In this document: in pieces, positions 51,336 to 60,743 of the stretch | Layout of the letters: each line of letters starts with the position of its first letter | Numbering within the stretch: position 1 is the stretch's first letter | DNA from: Listeria seeligeri serovar 1/2b str. SLCC3954 | GTDB taxonomy: Bacteria > Bacillota > Bacilli > Lactobacillales > Listeriaceae | Direction: 5' to 3' | DNA length: 64,000 nt | Assembly: GCF_000027145.1 (NCBI RefSeq) | Contig: NC_013891.1 | Coordinates: 682,001 to 746,000, forward strand | The notes under the pieces: generated by a model | What the model saw: only the letters and a program-made list of their open reading frames with translations | What the model was told of the DNA's origin: nothing | Databases searched by the model: none | Translations under genes and position numbers: made by a program

Positions 51336-51977
51336 TTAATTTCCAGCAACAGTAAAACGCTCATTTAAATGGTTTGGTTTCTCGATTTCATCCACGATAG
51401 CAATAGCAAAATCTTCCATGCTGATAAAGCTATTACCTTCACTATTAAATAAGAGATGATTTTTCCCCGACTGATAGCTGCCAGTGCGCTCGCCAGGCTC
51501 AAACATTGCAGGAGGACTAACATAGGTCCAACTAAAATGAGATTCATTTTCTTTTAAATTTGTTAACTGTTTGGCTTGTGCTTCGGCAGTTGGAAAGTAT
51601 GGTGCTTCTTTTAGCCCTTTCGATTCAAGTAGTGTATTTCCGTCGTCATCAATCTGAAGGCTAGCTGCACCTCCTACAACAAGGAGTCGTGGCGAAACAG
51701 TTCCATTTAAAATTCTCATTAGATGATTCAGTGACGTGACATGTTTATCAGCTTCTTCTGGACTAACGCCATAAGCATCAACCACTACATTTAAATCGGA
51801 CACATCGGAAAGTGTTAAATCAAATATATCTTTTTGTAAAATATTGATATCTTTATGTGTTTGCGTGATTTTCCCTGCGTTCCTGACAATTGCTGTTACT
51901 TCATGGCCACGATCTTTAGCTTCTTCTAAAATCTTTGAACCAGCTCGTCCCGTAGCACCAATTATACCAATTTTCAT
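51336..51977 (-). CDS. NAD(P)-binding Rossmann-fold oxidoreductase (atypical SDR/NmrA-like)
   Basis: 213 residues. The N-terminal GIIGATGRAGSKILEEAKDRGHEVTAIVRN is the dinucleotide-binding GxxGxxG motif. VVDAYGV and LLVVGGAASL follow, then the flexible PTAEAQAKQ segment. This is the YwnB/flavin-reductase-like group; reaction unknown. AGGGGGCT precedes the ATG. It is divergent from nothing and probably monocistronic. Confidence 0.85.
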   Translation of the reverse strand: MKIGIIGATGRAGSKILEEAKDRGHEVTAIVRNAGKITQTHKDINILQKDIFDLTLSDVSDLNVVVDAYGVSPEEADKHVTSLNHLMRILNGTVSPRLLVVGGAASLQIDDDGNTLLESKGLKEAPYFPTAEAQAKQLTNLKENESHFSWTYVSPPAMFEPGERTGSYQSGKNHLLFNSEGNSFISMEDFAIAIVDEIEKPNHLNERFTVAGN

Positions 51978-52066
51978 AAAAAAAGCCCCCTATTCATTTT
52001 TGTGGAATAGATTCTTGCTTGTTAGAAGAATTATTCCCGAAAGAGGGGACTCGAAAACATTTATTT

Positions 52067-52993
52067 TTAGGATTGTTGTTTTGCAGCAGCAGCTAATTGT
52101 TTGATTTTTGCTGCGGAATACACATGTGAAATTGTGAAAATAATTAATGCAAGCCAGATGAATGCAAAAGCGAACAACTGGATGTGATCAAAACTTTCTT
52201 TGAAAAGTAATACGCCGATTGCAAGCATCAAGGTAGGTCCTATATATTGCAAGAATCCAACCATTGTATAGCTGATTTTCTTGGCCGCAGTAGCAAAGAG
52301 TAGAAGTGGAATTGCAGTGACAACTCCTGCTCCAACTAAAATAATATTTGTATTGGAAGGATACTGCATTAAACCATTTGTTGCGAAAAATAACACATAA
52401 ATCAAAGCGAATGGCGTAATAATCATGGTTTCAAGCGTTAATCCAGTCCAAACAGAAACAGGAACAAGTTTTTTTATTAACCCGTAAAGTGAAAATGTCA
52501 CAGCCATGCCGATTGCCGCCCAAGGAACGGATCCAAGGTGCCAAGTTAAGATTAGTACACCGATTGTAGCCGAAATAACAGCAATAATTTCGCCACGGCT
52601 TAACCGTTCTTTTAAAATAACAGTCGCAAGCAGTACGTTGACAAGTGGATTTATGTAATAGCCAAGACTTGCTTCGGTTACATGCCCACTATTAACGGTA
52701 TAAATGAATAAAAACCAGTTACCTGTTACTAAAAAAGCGGCAACAATAATCGCGATGAGCGTTTTAGGTTTTAGTAAAATAGCTTTCGTTTCCTCGAATA
52801 CCATTGATGCCTTTCGTAAGCAGACAATCAAAAATAACATAAAAATAAAAGACCATAGTATTCTATAGGCCAAAATCTCCATTGGTGGGACATTTGTTAC
52901 TAACTTCCAGTAAATTGGAAGGACTCCCCAGAACACATAAGCAAGGGCACCAGCCATAATCCCGCCTAATTGTCCATTTTGTTTGTTTTCCAT
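52067..52993 (-). CDS. rarD: RarD/EamA family drug/metabolite transporter
   Basis: 309 residues with ten transmembrane helices in two EamA repeats. The N-terminal IMAGALAYVFWGVLPIYWKL, YRILWSFIFML and ASLGYYINPLVNVLLA blocks define RarD. A putative exporter of unknown substrate. I chose ATG 52993, with AAAAAGGGGGC upstream; ATG 53020 lies within that ribosome site. Confidence 0.88.
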   Translation of the reverse strand: MENKQNGQLGGIMAGALAYVFWGVLPIYWKLVTNVPPMEILAYRILWSFIFMLFLIVCLRKASMVFEETKAILLKPKTLIAIIVAAFLVTGNWFLFIYTVNSGHVTEASLGYYINPLVNVLLATVILKERLSRGEIIAVISATIGVLILTWHLGSVPWAAIGMAVTFSLYGLIKKLVPVSVWTGLTLETMIITPFALIYVLFFATNGLMQYPSNTNIILVGAGVVTAIPLLLFATAAKKISYTMVGFLQYIGPTLMLAIGVLLFKESFDHIQLFAFAFIWLALIIFTISHVYSAAKIKQLAAAAKQQS

Positions 52994-53059
52994 TGTGATG
53001 TTAGCCCCCTTTTTAAGCAATAAAACTATTTTAGCGCAAAAGGAGAGAGAAAGCTATAT

Positions 53060-53093
53060 AAAAATGCGAATAGGCTAGGCTATTCGCATTTTT
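53060..53093. terminator. Bidirectional terminator
   Basis: AAAAATGCGAATAG/CTATTCGCATTTTT, 14-bp perfect stem. Serves the YceI gene on the minus strand. Confidence 0.9.
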
Positions 53094-53099
53094 AGGAAA

Positions 53100-53630
53100 T
53101 TATTTACTTGCTTCGATTTGGATGTTTAATTTAACTTCATCGCCTATTAGTACGCCGCCTGTTTCAAGTGCTGCGTTGTAGTTAAGCCCAAAGTCTTTAC
53201 GGTTGAATTTGCCTTTTGCTTCAAAACCAGCTACCATGTTGCCAGTGTTAGGATCTTTACCAGTTCCTTCATAGCTTACTTGCAGTGTTAGTGGTTTTGT
53301 TACGTCGCGAATAGTTAAATCACCAGTAACAACATATTCATCATCACCATCAGGAGTGATTTTCGTTGCGGTAAAAGTTACATTTGGGTATTTTTCGACA
53401 TTAAAGAAATCTTCACTTTTTAAATGTCCGTCACGTTGAGCTTGACGAGTGTCAACTGATGCTGCTTCAACTGAGAAGCTTAATTTTGCGCTAGTTAAGT
53501 CTTCTGGGTCCATTTCGATGTCAGCTGTGAAATTACTGAAAGCACCTTTTACTTTTGATACCATCATGTGTTTTACTTGAAATTCAATTGAACTATGCGC
53601 TGGGTCTACGTTCCATTTTTCTACTGTCAT
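53100..53630 (-). CDS. YceI family lipid-binding protein
   Basis: 176 residues, a lipocalin-like YceI barrel. WNVDPAHSSIEFQVKHMMVSKVKGAF at the start, the DGHLKSEDFFNVEKYPNVTF block and FNRKDFGLNYN near the C-terminus are family signatures. No signal peptide, so it is cytosolic, unlike E. coli YceI. Binds polyisoprenoid-type lipids in characterised relatives. GGAGGAATG precedes the ATG. Divergent from a MarR-type gene 256 nt away. Confidence 0.9.
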   Translation of the reverse strand: MTVEKWNVDPAHSSIEFQVKHMMVSKVKGAFSNFTADIEMDPEDLTSAKLSFSVEAASVDTRQAQRDGHLKSEDFFNVEKYPNVTFTATKITPDGDDEYVVTGDLTIRDVTKPLTLQVSYEGTGKDPNTGNMVAGFEAKGKFNRKDFGLNYNAALETGGVLIGDEVKLNIQIEASK

Positions 53631-53886
53631 TTTTTCATTCCTCCAAATATGTTTTTTTATAAAAGCATTCTATTATAATCTAACCTATTTGGGTTGAGAT
53701 TAAACCTAGTTAAAAATACTTTTACGAATAAGAAAAGCGAATTGCTTAACTGTTAATAAATAAACTATACCATACTTACTTTTAATAAGCAACTATAAAA
53801 ACGTAATAATGAAAATATGTTTTTTTCGTAAATATGATTGAGTTTTATTCATAAAGTGCGTAGAATAGGTTGTAAGAGGAGGTTGG

Positions 53887-54351
53887 ATGATGACTGGAGT
53901 TAATACAGATACAGAAAATATTAGTGAACTTTTAAAAACATATTGGTCGATACAGCGAATTTCAGCGGGATATGCTGACCAAAATGCCGCTAGTTTAGGA
54001 CTGACAATACAACAATTAGCAATGATTAATGTGATTTACGGGACACCAGGGATTTCGGTTGCGGAATTAACAAAACGATTAATTATCACTGGTAGTTCTG
54101 CTGCAGCGAATATTGATGGGTTAATTAGTTTAGGCTTAGTCGTTAAACTAAATAAAACCATTCCAAACGATAGCATGGATTTAACATTAAAGCTGTCAAA
54201 AAAAGGGGAAGATTTGTCTAAACGCTCTACGGCAAACGCTTTTATGTACAAGGCAATGATGAAAGTTTTCGAAAACCTTAGTGAAGAAGAAGTGGAAGAA
54301 TTGATTCGCTTAAATAAAAAAGTAGAAACTTTGCTAAAAAAATGTAAATAA
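53887..54351 (+). CDS. MarR family transcriptional regulator
   Basis: 154 residues. Winged helix at about 45-105 (GISVAELTKRLIITGSSAAANIDGLISLGLVVKL) with flanking dimerisation helices, including LSEEEVEELIRLNKKVETLLKK. Its divergence from yceI suggests it may control that gene. Two ATG codons in a row follow AGAGGAGG; either may start. Confidence 0.82.
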   Translation: MMTGVNTDTENISELLKTYWSIQRISAGYADQNAASLGLTIQQLAMINVIYGTPGISVAELTKRLIITGSSAAANIDGLISLGLVVKLNKTIPNDSMDLTLKLSKKGEDLSKRSTANAFMYKAMMKVFENLSEEEVEELIRLNKKVETLLKKCK

Positions 54352-54402
54352 AAACATCTCCTGTCATTCGGTTCAACCTGAATGAACAAGAGATGTTTTT
54401 TT
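54351..54402. terminator. Bidirectional terminator
   Basis: Outer AAAACATCTC/GAGATGTTTT stem enclosing an inner CATTCGGTT/AACCTGAATG hairpin, with T-runs on both sides. Lies between convergent genes. Confidence 0.85.
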
Positions 54403-55861
54403 ATTTTTTATCAAATTTACAGTCTTCTAATGGAATGACTTTTGTTTTATTAACGAATTTAAAGGATAACCAGAAAATAAGGAAGATAGGTAAACCGATA
54501 TAAGAGATGCCAATTTTTTGCCACCAAGCAGGATTAGAAAATTCCGGGTTTAAAAAGGCGGCGTAATCTTGACCAATAATAACTAGGATACACAATATAA
54601 GCGCAAGAATCGGGCCGAATGGGAAAAATTTGGCTCTGTATTTTAGTTCGTTTAAATCATGTCCTTGTTTAACGAAGGCTTTTCGGAATCGGTAGTGGCT
54701 GATGGCGATACCAACCCAGGCGATAAATCCGGTTAAACCAGAAGCGGATAACAGCCAAGTATAAATAACTGTACCGTTTTCTGTCAAAGTCGTAATAAAG
54801 GTCATTGCACCTACAATAGTAGTTACGATTAGAGCTGCCATTGGTATACCACGTTTGTTGACATTTCCTAAGAAGCGAGGTGCTTTTTTGTCACGAGCCA
54901 TTGCCCAAAGCATTCTTGTTGAAGCATATAAGCCAGAGTTACCAGCGGATAGTACTGATGTGAGAATAACTGCATTCATTACCGAAGCAGCAAACGCTAG
55001 ACCAGCTTTTTCAAAAACAAGTGTGAAAGGACTAATCGCCACATCTGTTGCATCTGCACTAAGCAAATTCGGGCTAGTATAAGGAATAATCATCCCAATA
55101 ATGAAAATCGCAAAAATATAAAATAATAAAATCCGCCAGAAAACTTGTTTAATCGCTTTTGGAACACTTTTTTCTGGAGTAGCACTTTCACCAGCAGCAA
55201 TTCCGACCATTTCAGTTCCTTGAAACGAAAACCCAGCAATTAAAAAGGTTCCGAGGATAGCAAAGAATCCGCCTTTGAATGGTGCGTCTCCAGCTGTGAA
55301 ATTTGAAAAACCAATTACTTCTCCGCCAAGAATTCCGACAATTGTTAGCACACCAACGATAAGGAAAACGATTACTGTTGCAACTTTGATAATTGAGAAC
55401 CAATATTCTGATTCGCCGTAAGCTTTGACAGATAAAGCATTTAATCCAAAAATAAGAATTAAAAATATGGCGCTCCACAACCAAGCTGGAGTATCAGGAA
55501 GCCAAAATTGAACAATAATTGCAGCAGTAGAAATATCGACGGCAAGCGTAATTGCCCAGTTAAACCAGTAATTCCAACCGAGTGCAAATCCAAATGCGGG
55601 ATCAACAAAGCGGGTAGCATACGTGCTAAATGAACCGGAAACTGGCATATAGGTTGCCATTTCGCCTAAGCTTGTCATTAGAAAGTAAACCATAATTCCG
55701 ATAGCAATATAAGCGACAAGCGCCCCGCCAGGTCCAGCAGTGTGAATCGCGTTTCCACTAGCTAAAAATAATCCAGTTCCAATTGAACCACCAATAGCAA
55801 TCATAGATAGGTGTCTTGTTTTTAGGTCACGACGAATTTCGCCATGTGTTTCTTTTTCCAC
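54401..55861 (-). CDS. lysP: Lysine-specific permease
   Basis: APC-family transporter of 486 residues with twelve helices. IAIGGSIGTGLFLASGNAIH, FSTYATRFVDPAFGFALGWNYW and FQGTEMVGIAAGESATPEKSVPKAI are typical of LysP. Starts at GTG with AAGGAAG upstream. Lysine specificity is supported by the lysine riboswitch in its leader, which would shut it off when lysine is plentiful. Confidence 0.92.
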   Translation of the reverse strand: MEKETHGEIRRDLKTRHLSMIAIGGSIGTGLFLASGNAIHTAGPGGALVAYIAIGIMVYFLMTSLGEMATYMPVSGSFSTYATRFVDPAFGFALGWNYWFNWAITLAVDISTAAIIVQFWLPDTPAWLWSAIFLILIFGLNALSVKAYGESEYWFSIIKVATVIVFLIVGVLTIVGILGGEVIGFSNFTAGDAPFKGGFFAILGTFLIAGFSFQGTEMVGIAAGESATPEKSVPKAIKQVFWRILLFYIFAIFIIGMIIPYTSPNLLSADATDVAISPFTLVFEKAGLAFAASVMNAVILTSVLSAGNSGLYASTRMLWAMARDKKAPRFLGNVNKRGIPMAALIVTTIVGAMTFITTLTENGTVIYTWLLSASGLTGFIAWVGIAISHYRFRKAFVKQGHDLNELKYRAKFFPFGPILALILCILVIIGQDYAAFLNPEFSNPAWWQKIGISYIGLPIFLIFWLSFKFVNKTKVIPLEDCKFDKK

Positions 55862-55896
55862 AGTATATCTTCCTTTCTAATTGTAGAGGAAAGTGC

Positions 55897-55930
55897 GCAA
55901 AAACAGCCAATCTGCGAGAAATTGGCTGTT
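55897..55930 (-). terminator. Riboswitch-controlled terminator of lysP
   Basis: AACAGCCAAT/ATTGGCTGTT stem with TTTTT on the minus strand, between the aptamer and the lysP start. Confidence 0.88.
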
Positions 55931-55957
55931 ACGTATTTTACCAACATCTTGATTGTC

Positions 55958-56147
55958 AGATAGCACATCTATAAGAAATTTCGACAAATTCTTATAGCAG
56001 TCCAGCACCTTTTGGCAACTGTCCCAACAACTATTTTTTAAACAAAGAGAAAATAGTCACTTCGGCAATCATCCTGTTCGTTTTTTGTCATTGGCGTCTT
56101 TGTTTCGCCTCGAAAAAAGTACTAGTGAATCTTGCAACCTCTACCTC
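55958..56147 (-). promoter_or_regulatory. Lysine riboswitch (L box)
   Basis: The minus-strand leader carries the L-box blocks: AGGTAGAGGTTGC at the 5' end, GATTGCCGAAGTGA, GTTGGGACAGTTGCC and a closing CTATCT that pairs with AGGTAG (P1). These blocks are in the order and spacing of lysine aptamers. Lysine binding should favour the downstream terminator and stop lysP transcription. Confidence 0.9.
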
Positions 56148-56226
56148 ACCATTTGGATGAGGGTTTCTATTTAGTTAATTACTTTACCCATAATAACGGA
56201 AATTAGGTAGTTTGGCAATAAGTTTT

Positions 56227-56988
56227 TTAATAATATTGTAGAGCTTCTTTGATGGTGCTGTATGTTGTTAAGGAAGCTAAATTTTCTTCATAGCGAATTA
56301 ACGTCATCGCGAACTTAGGCGAAATACCAGTCACAATTAATTCGACACCAGTTAGTTTCATGAAGCCATTGAATTTCACGAGGTTCATAATGGCATCTTC
56401 ATTAAAATCAGCTAATCCAGAAAGATCCATAATTAAGTACTCTTCTTTGCCATTATCCATATATTCACTTACATATTCGGACATACTCTGGAACCGGTCG
56501 TTTGTTAATGAACCAATTAGTGGCAAAACGCAAATATTATCTTTAATCGGTACAATTGGTGTAGAAAGTTTCTCGATTTCTCTTAATGATTTTTCAAGTT
56601 CGAGCTGATAATTATGTTCCGTAGTGATGTCTTTTTGAATGCCAACAAAATACAAATGATCATTATCATCGTAAATAGGTTCAATCGTCAATTCATTCAT
56701 AAAAGAAGAGCCATCTTTTCGATAATTTTTTAATAAAGCTGTAGTTGTAGTTTTGTTATTAACAGCGTCGCGCACTTTTTTCACTTCTTCTTGATCTGTA
56801 TCTTCTCCTTGCAAAAAGTGGCAATTAGAGCCAAGTGCATCTTCTTTCGGATACCCGGTAATATTTTCGAAGCCAGTGTTCACAAAAATAATTGGATTAT
56901 TCTTTTCTTCAGCATCCGTAATAATTACCCCTACGCTAGATAAATTTAATGCTTCTAAAATAATGTCGAATTTCGGATAAACAGCCAT
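56227..56988 (-). CDS. LOV-STAS blue-light receptor
   Basis: 253 residues from ATG 56988. Residues about 15-120 form a LOV domain with GSNCHFLQG, whose Cys56 should form the flavin adduct. The usual GRNCRFLQG arginines are Ser and His here. A linker leads to a STAS domain (about 150-250: LIMDLSGLADFNEDAIMNLVKF). In Listeria this YtvA-type protein feeds light and salt signals to the sigma-B stressosome. The frame extends to ATG 57027 without a ribosome site. Confidence 0.92.
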   Translation of the reverse strand: MAVYPKFDIILEALNLSSVGVIITDAEEKNNPIIFVNTGFENITGYPKEDALGSNCHFLQGEDTDQEEVKKVRDAVNNKTTTTALLKNYRKDGSSFMNELTIEPIYDDNDHLYFVGIQKDITTEHNYQLELEKSLREIEKLSTPIVPIKDNICVLPLIGSLTNDRFQSMSEYVSEYMDNGKEEYLIMDLSGLADFNEDAIMNLVKFNGFMKLTGVELIVTGISPKFAMTLIRYEENLASLTTYSTIKEALQYY

Positions 56989-57139
56989 CTGCGTGATTTT
57001 CCCCCTTTGTAAATACACATCTATCATAACACGGTAATGCGTGAAAACCCAATGTCTAATTTGTGAATAAAATACAGGTAAAACAGCTAAAGAGATTTTG
57101 GCGAAAATGGGGTGTATAATAGATGTGAGGTGATAAGTT

Positions 57140-57496
57140 ATGTTTATTACATTTACAGATAGTGCAAAAAAACGGCTCGAGGCTCTTCGCTCTGATCTTC
57201 CTGGCCAACTGCATTTGTACTATGATACAGAAGGCTGTTCCTGCGAAAATAGTGGTATTTTTACGTTACGTTTAGTGGAAGAAAAAACTAAAGAAGATAA
57301 CGTAATTGAATCAACTATTGGCCCGATATTAATTAAACAATGGACAGAAATCTTTTTAGAAGATCAGTTAACAATTGATTATGACGATATTGAAAAAACA
57401 ATGATTCTAAAAAGCGATGGCCAATATTATAATCGTAATTTGCTGCTAGTAACGAATGAGGATGAAGTCATTAGCTGTCCGATGAGCTCAATTTAG
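57140..57496 (+). CDS. HesB/IscA-like (YqkB-type) iron-sulfur family protein
   Basis: 118 residues. FTDSAKKRLEALR at the start and a GCSCENSG segment resemble YqkB-type HesB-like proteins, with a last Cys in VISCPMSS. The Cys pattern differs from true A-type carriers, so a role in cluster transfer is uncertain. GAGGTGATAAGTT precedes the ATG. Confidence 0.8.
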   Translation: MFITFTDSAKKRLEALRSDLPGQLHLYYDTEGCSCENSGIFTLRLVEEKTKEDNVIESTIGPILIKQWTEIFLEDQLTIDYDDIEKTMILKSDGQYYNRNLLLVTNEDEVISCPMSSI

Positions 57497-57511
57497 TTCT
57501 ATATACAAAAG

Positions 57512-57540
57512 CCTAGAATAATCATAATTCTAGGTTTTTT
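57512..57540 (+). terminator. Rho-independent terminator
   Basis: CCTAGAAT/ATTCTAGG stem with TTTTTT tail. Confidence 0.9.
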
Positions 57541-57649
57541 GATGAAAATTTCATGAGAATGTGGTAAAACTTTAGACATATAGTGACACTGGCTTCTGAT
57601 TTGTAGTAACATGGAATAGGGAAGTTTTACATATGGAAGGAGTGTCACA

Positions 57650-58288
57650 ATGCAACAACCAACAGTAGGTGAATTGGAAAACTGGCGAAATGTTATGCTT
57701 CTTCACCGATTTGCTTTAGAAGAAGTAAACACGAAACTTAAAATATTAAATGAAGAATTTCAATTTATTCATGACTATAATCCAATGGAACACTTAAAAT
57801 CAAGAGTAAAATCTTTAGAAAGCATTGGCGCAAAACTGGAAAAGAAAAACTTAGATATCACACCTGAAAATGCGCTAAAACATGTCCATGATATCGCTGG
57901 AATCCGTATTACCTGCTCTTTTGTATCAGATATTTTTCGAATTCACGAAATGCTTGCAGGGCAAAATGATATTACGATTTTGCGGGTAAAAGATTATGTG
58001 ACAAATCCGAAGCCAAATGGTTACCGGAGCCTGCATTTACTCTGTGAAGTGCCGATATTCCTGACGAATCGTTCAGAAAAAATGACAGTAGAAATTCAAA
58101 TCCGCACTGTTGCGATGGACTTTTGGGCTAGTTTAGAGCATAAAATTTACTATAAATACCAACAAGAAGCTCCAGAAGAATTAGTCAAAGAGTTACAAGA
58201 TGCGGCAAGGATAATTACTCATTTAGACGAAAAAATGAAAAACTTAAATGATCAAATTGACCAGTATAAAAAAGAAAAAGAAAAATAA
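57650..58288 (+). CDS. relP: Small alarmone synthetase
   Basis: 212 residues, a synthetase-only RelA/SpoT homologue that makes (p)ppGpp in the cytosol. HDIAGIRITCSF, the G-loop YVTNPKPNGYRSLH and VEIQIRTVAMDFWASLEHKI are the synthetase motifs; hydrolase and regulatory domains are absent. The sequence is closer to B. subtilis YwaC (SAS2/RelP) than to YjbM (RelQ). Strong ribosome site GGAAGGAGTG. Confidence 0.9.
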   Translation: MQQPTVGELENWRNVMLLHRFALEEVNTKLKILNEEFQFIHDYNPMEHLKSRVKSLESIGAKLEKKNLDITPENALKHVHDIAGIRITCSFVSDIFRIHEMLAGQNDITILRVKDYVTNPKPNGYRSLHLLCEVPIFLTNRSEKMTVEIQIRTVAMDFWASLEHKIYYKYQQEAPEELVKELQDAARIITHLDEKMKNLNDQIDQYKKEKEK

Positions 58289-58293
58289 TGGAT

Positions 58294-58348
58294 AAAACAG
58301 CTTTATTTCTCTGCATAGGCGAATGATGCAATGAAATAAAGCTGTTTT
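58294..58348 (+). terminator. Long hairpin after relP
   Basis: AAAACAGCTTTATTTC pairs perfectly with GAAATAAAGCTGTTTT (16 bp) across a 23-nt loop, T-rich 3' arm. Confidence 0.8.
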
Positions 58349-58417
58349 ATATTTGCGAGATAATTATTTTTGCTTCATAATAATATAGGAGAAAAATCGA
58401 AAGGGGACTTATACATA

Positions 58418-60475
58418 GTGGAAATATTTTTATATGTTTTAGCATTACTTGTAGCTATTTTTATTTCTAATCTTCTTAATCGATTTGTGCCCTTTGTATC
58501 GGTACCGCTTATTCAAATTGGCCTAGGTGTGATGATTGCACTGATACCTATTACATTCGATTTAAAATTAAATCCGGAACTTTTTTTGGTGATGTTTATT
58601 GCACCGCTACTTTTTAATGATGGTAGAAGGACGGATAAAGCAGCTTTGTGGGGAATGCGGATGCCGATTTTGGTGCTGGCACTTGGACTTGTGTTTGCGA
58701 CAGTGGTTGTTATTGGTTATTTTGTTAACTGGATGATTCCAACGATTCCGCTGGCTGCAGCTTTTGCATTAGCGGCGGCACTTGCGCCAACAGATGCAGT
58801 GGCAGTGAGTTCGCTTTCAGGGCGGATAAATTTACCGAAACGAATTATGAATTTATTAGAAGGAGAAGCACTAATTAATGACGCTTCTGGCTTGGTTGCT
58901 TTCCAATTCGCAATCGCGGCGATGGTAACGGGTGTATTCAGTTTATTAGATGCAAGTATTAGTTTTTTTGTAATTGCTATTGGTGGTGTTTTAGTTGGAC
59001 TAGTACTTAGTTGGCTGAAGTTCAAGTTTTTGAAATGGGTTCGTGGACTTGGAATGGAAGATGTTACTTTCCATATGCTTATACAGATTTTGACGCCGTT
59101 TCTTATTTATTTAGCTGCGGAAGAATTACATGTTTCTGGGATTTTGGCTGTTGTTGCAGCTGGAATTATGCATTCGATGGAACGAAAGAAAATTGATCCG
59201 CAATCAGTCAAACTAAATATTGTATCTCAGAGCACTTGGTCCGTAATTATTTTTGTACTGAATGGATTAGTATTTTTACTCTTGGGAACGCAACTTCCTT
59301 CTATTATAGAAGTGGTTTGGAATGATTCGGGTATTAGTAATCTGCAAGTAATTGCCTATATTTTATCGATTACAGCAGCTTTAATATTACTTCGGTTTGT
59401 TTGGGTTTATCTGTCATGGAATATTGGTGCAAAAAAACGTGAAAAACACAACAAAAAAACCACCCGCCCGAAACTGCGACCGGTTTTGCTTACTTCTTTA
59501 TCCGGGGTTCGCGGAGCAGTGACGCTAGCCAGTGCACTCGCAATTCCGTTTTTCCTTGATGACGGAACACTTTTCCCGCAAAGAGCTTTGATAATTTTCT
59601 TAGCGTCTGGCGTAATCCTTTGTACGCTTATCATTGCCACTTTCATTTTACCACTTTTAGCAAAAAATGAAGAAGTGACAACGGAAGATGAGCGAGCAGA
59701 GAAAGCGACACGGATTCGAATCTTGCGGAATGTTATCAGGGAACTCAAAGAACAGACTTTACCTGAAACGAAAGCAGCAACGGATGAAGTGATTGAAGAC
59801 TATAGAAGACGTATTTATGATTTACAACATGATAATAATACCAATAGAGGGATGGATGAACGAGAGCGCGAAAAACGGTTAGAAATTATTGAATGGCAAC
59901 GTGCTAACACGCAAAAAATGGCAGACAATGGGGAACTTGTAGCAACCGACAGTTACCGGTACCAACATTACTTAAATATGCTAGAGCAAGCAATCAAACA
60001 AAGATTCCGCACAAAAATTAAAACGGCTTGGTTGTTTGTTCAGCGCTTTATTATGCTCATTATCCATCCAAAAAAATGGCGTAAAATTAGACATAAAATG
60101 AAAAAAGGGATTTCTAAAGATAACGTACGTTTCCAAGCAATTCGCAAGTTAAGAGAAGAAAATGAAATACTAGTTATTCAAAAACTAAAAGATCAACTCA
60201 CCGAAGAAAATGCAGATCTCATCGGCCCACTAATTACCGAGCATACCATGTTCTTAGAGCGAGTGAGAAATGATCAAACGTTATCGCGTGGGAAACGAGC
60301 AAAATCTGAACAGAAAAAACGCGAAGTTCAAATAGTTGCCTTCCAAACAGAACGTGATATTATTCAACATCTATTTGAAACAGGTGGAATTTCAAGAGAC
60401 TTGGCTCGGGAACTCCGCCAAAACTTAAATATGATTGAGACTTATTTGTACGATGATTTCTTGGCAACTGATTAA
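58418..60475 (+). CDS. CPA1 family Na+/H+ antiporter
   Basis: 685 residues. About twelve helices in the first 410 residues; the ion site is in APTDAVAVSSLSGR and EGEALINDASGLVAFQ (Asn-Asp motif). A large cytoplasmic C-terminal domain (about 420-685) is coiled-coil rich. NhaP/YjcE/NhaK group of antiporters. I chose GTG 58418, 10 nt after AAAGGGG, rather than ATG 58370, which would prefix charged residues to the first helix. Confidence 0.9.
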   Translation: MEIFLYVLALLVAIFISNLLNRFVPFVSVPLIQIGLGVMIALIPITFDLKLNPELFLVMFIAPLLFNDGRRTDKAALWGMRMPILVLALGLVFATVVVIGYFVNWMIPTIPLAAAFALAAALAPTDAVAVSSLSGRINLPKRIMNLLEGEALINDASGLVAFQFAIAAMVTGVFSLLDASISFFVIAIGGVLVGLVLSWLKFKFLKWVRGLGMEDVTFHMLIQILTPFLIYLAAEELHVSGILAVVAAGIMHSMERKKIDPQSVKLNIVSQSTWSVIIFVLNGLVFLLLGTQLPSIIEVVWNDSGISNLQVIAYILSITAALILLRFVWVYLSWNIGAKKREKHNKKTTRPKLRPVLLTSLSGVRGAVTLASALAIPFFLDDGTLFPQRALIIFLASGVILCTLIIATFILPLLAKNEEVTTEDERAEKATRIRILRNVIRELKEQTLPETKAATDEVIEDYRRRIYDLQHDNNTNRGMDEREREKRLEIIEWQRANTQKMADNGELVATDSYRYQHYLNMLEQAIKQRFRTKIKTAWLFVQRFIMLIIHPKKWRKIRHKMKKGISKDNVRFQAIRKLREENEILVIQKLKDQLTEENADLIGPLITEHTMFLERVRNDQTLSRGKRAKSEQKKREVQIVAFQTERDIIQHLFETGGISRDLARELRQNLNMIETYLYDDFLATD

Positions 60476-60480
60476 ATCGT

Positions 60481-60525
60481 AAATCACAGCCTATACACTT
60501 GAAAAAGTTGTAGGCGGTGATTTTT
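60481..60525 (+). terminator. Rho-independent terminator
   Basis: AAATCAC-GCCTA/TAGGC-GTGATTT stem with TTTTT tail, one internal mismatch. Confidence 0.82.
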
Positions 60526-60743
60526 ATATAGTATTTGGGGATGAATTTAGTACAACAGGGTAAATAGTAAGATAGGATACAATCATAGTAATAGACTTAT
60601 TTTTTAATTTTAGCATTGTTGAAATTGAGTCCTGTTCATTATTTGTACATAATTAATAAATTTTTAGTGTTTTTTGAGACTGTAATAACGTCCTAGTATG
60701 TTATTATTTTGTAAGAAGTTATTTACAGAGATAGGAGGAAAAT

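Noticed and set aside
51320-51341. Run of TTA triplets at the end of the oxidoreductase gene
   Set aside because: It only supplies extra in-frame stop codons after the real stop; no coding effect.
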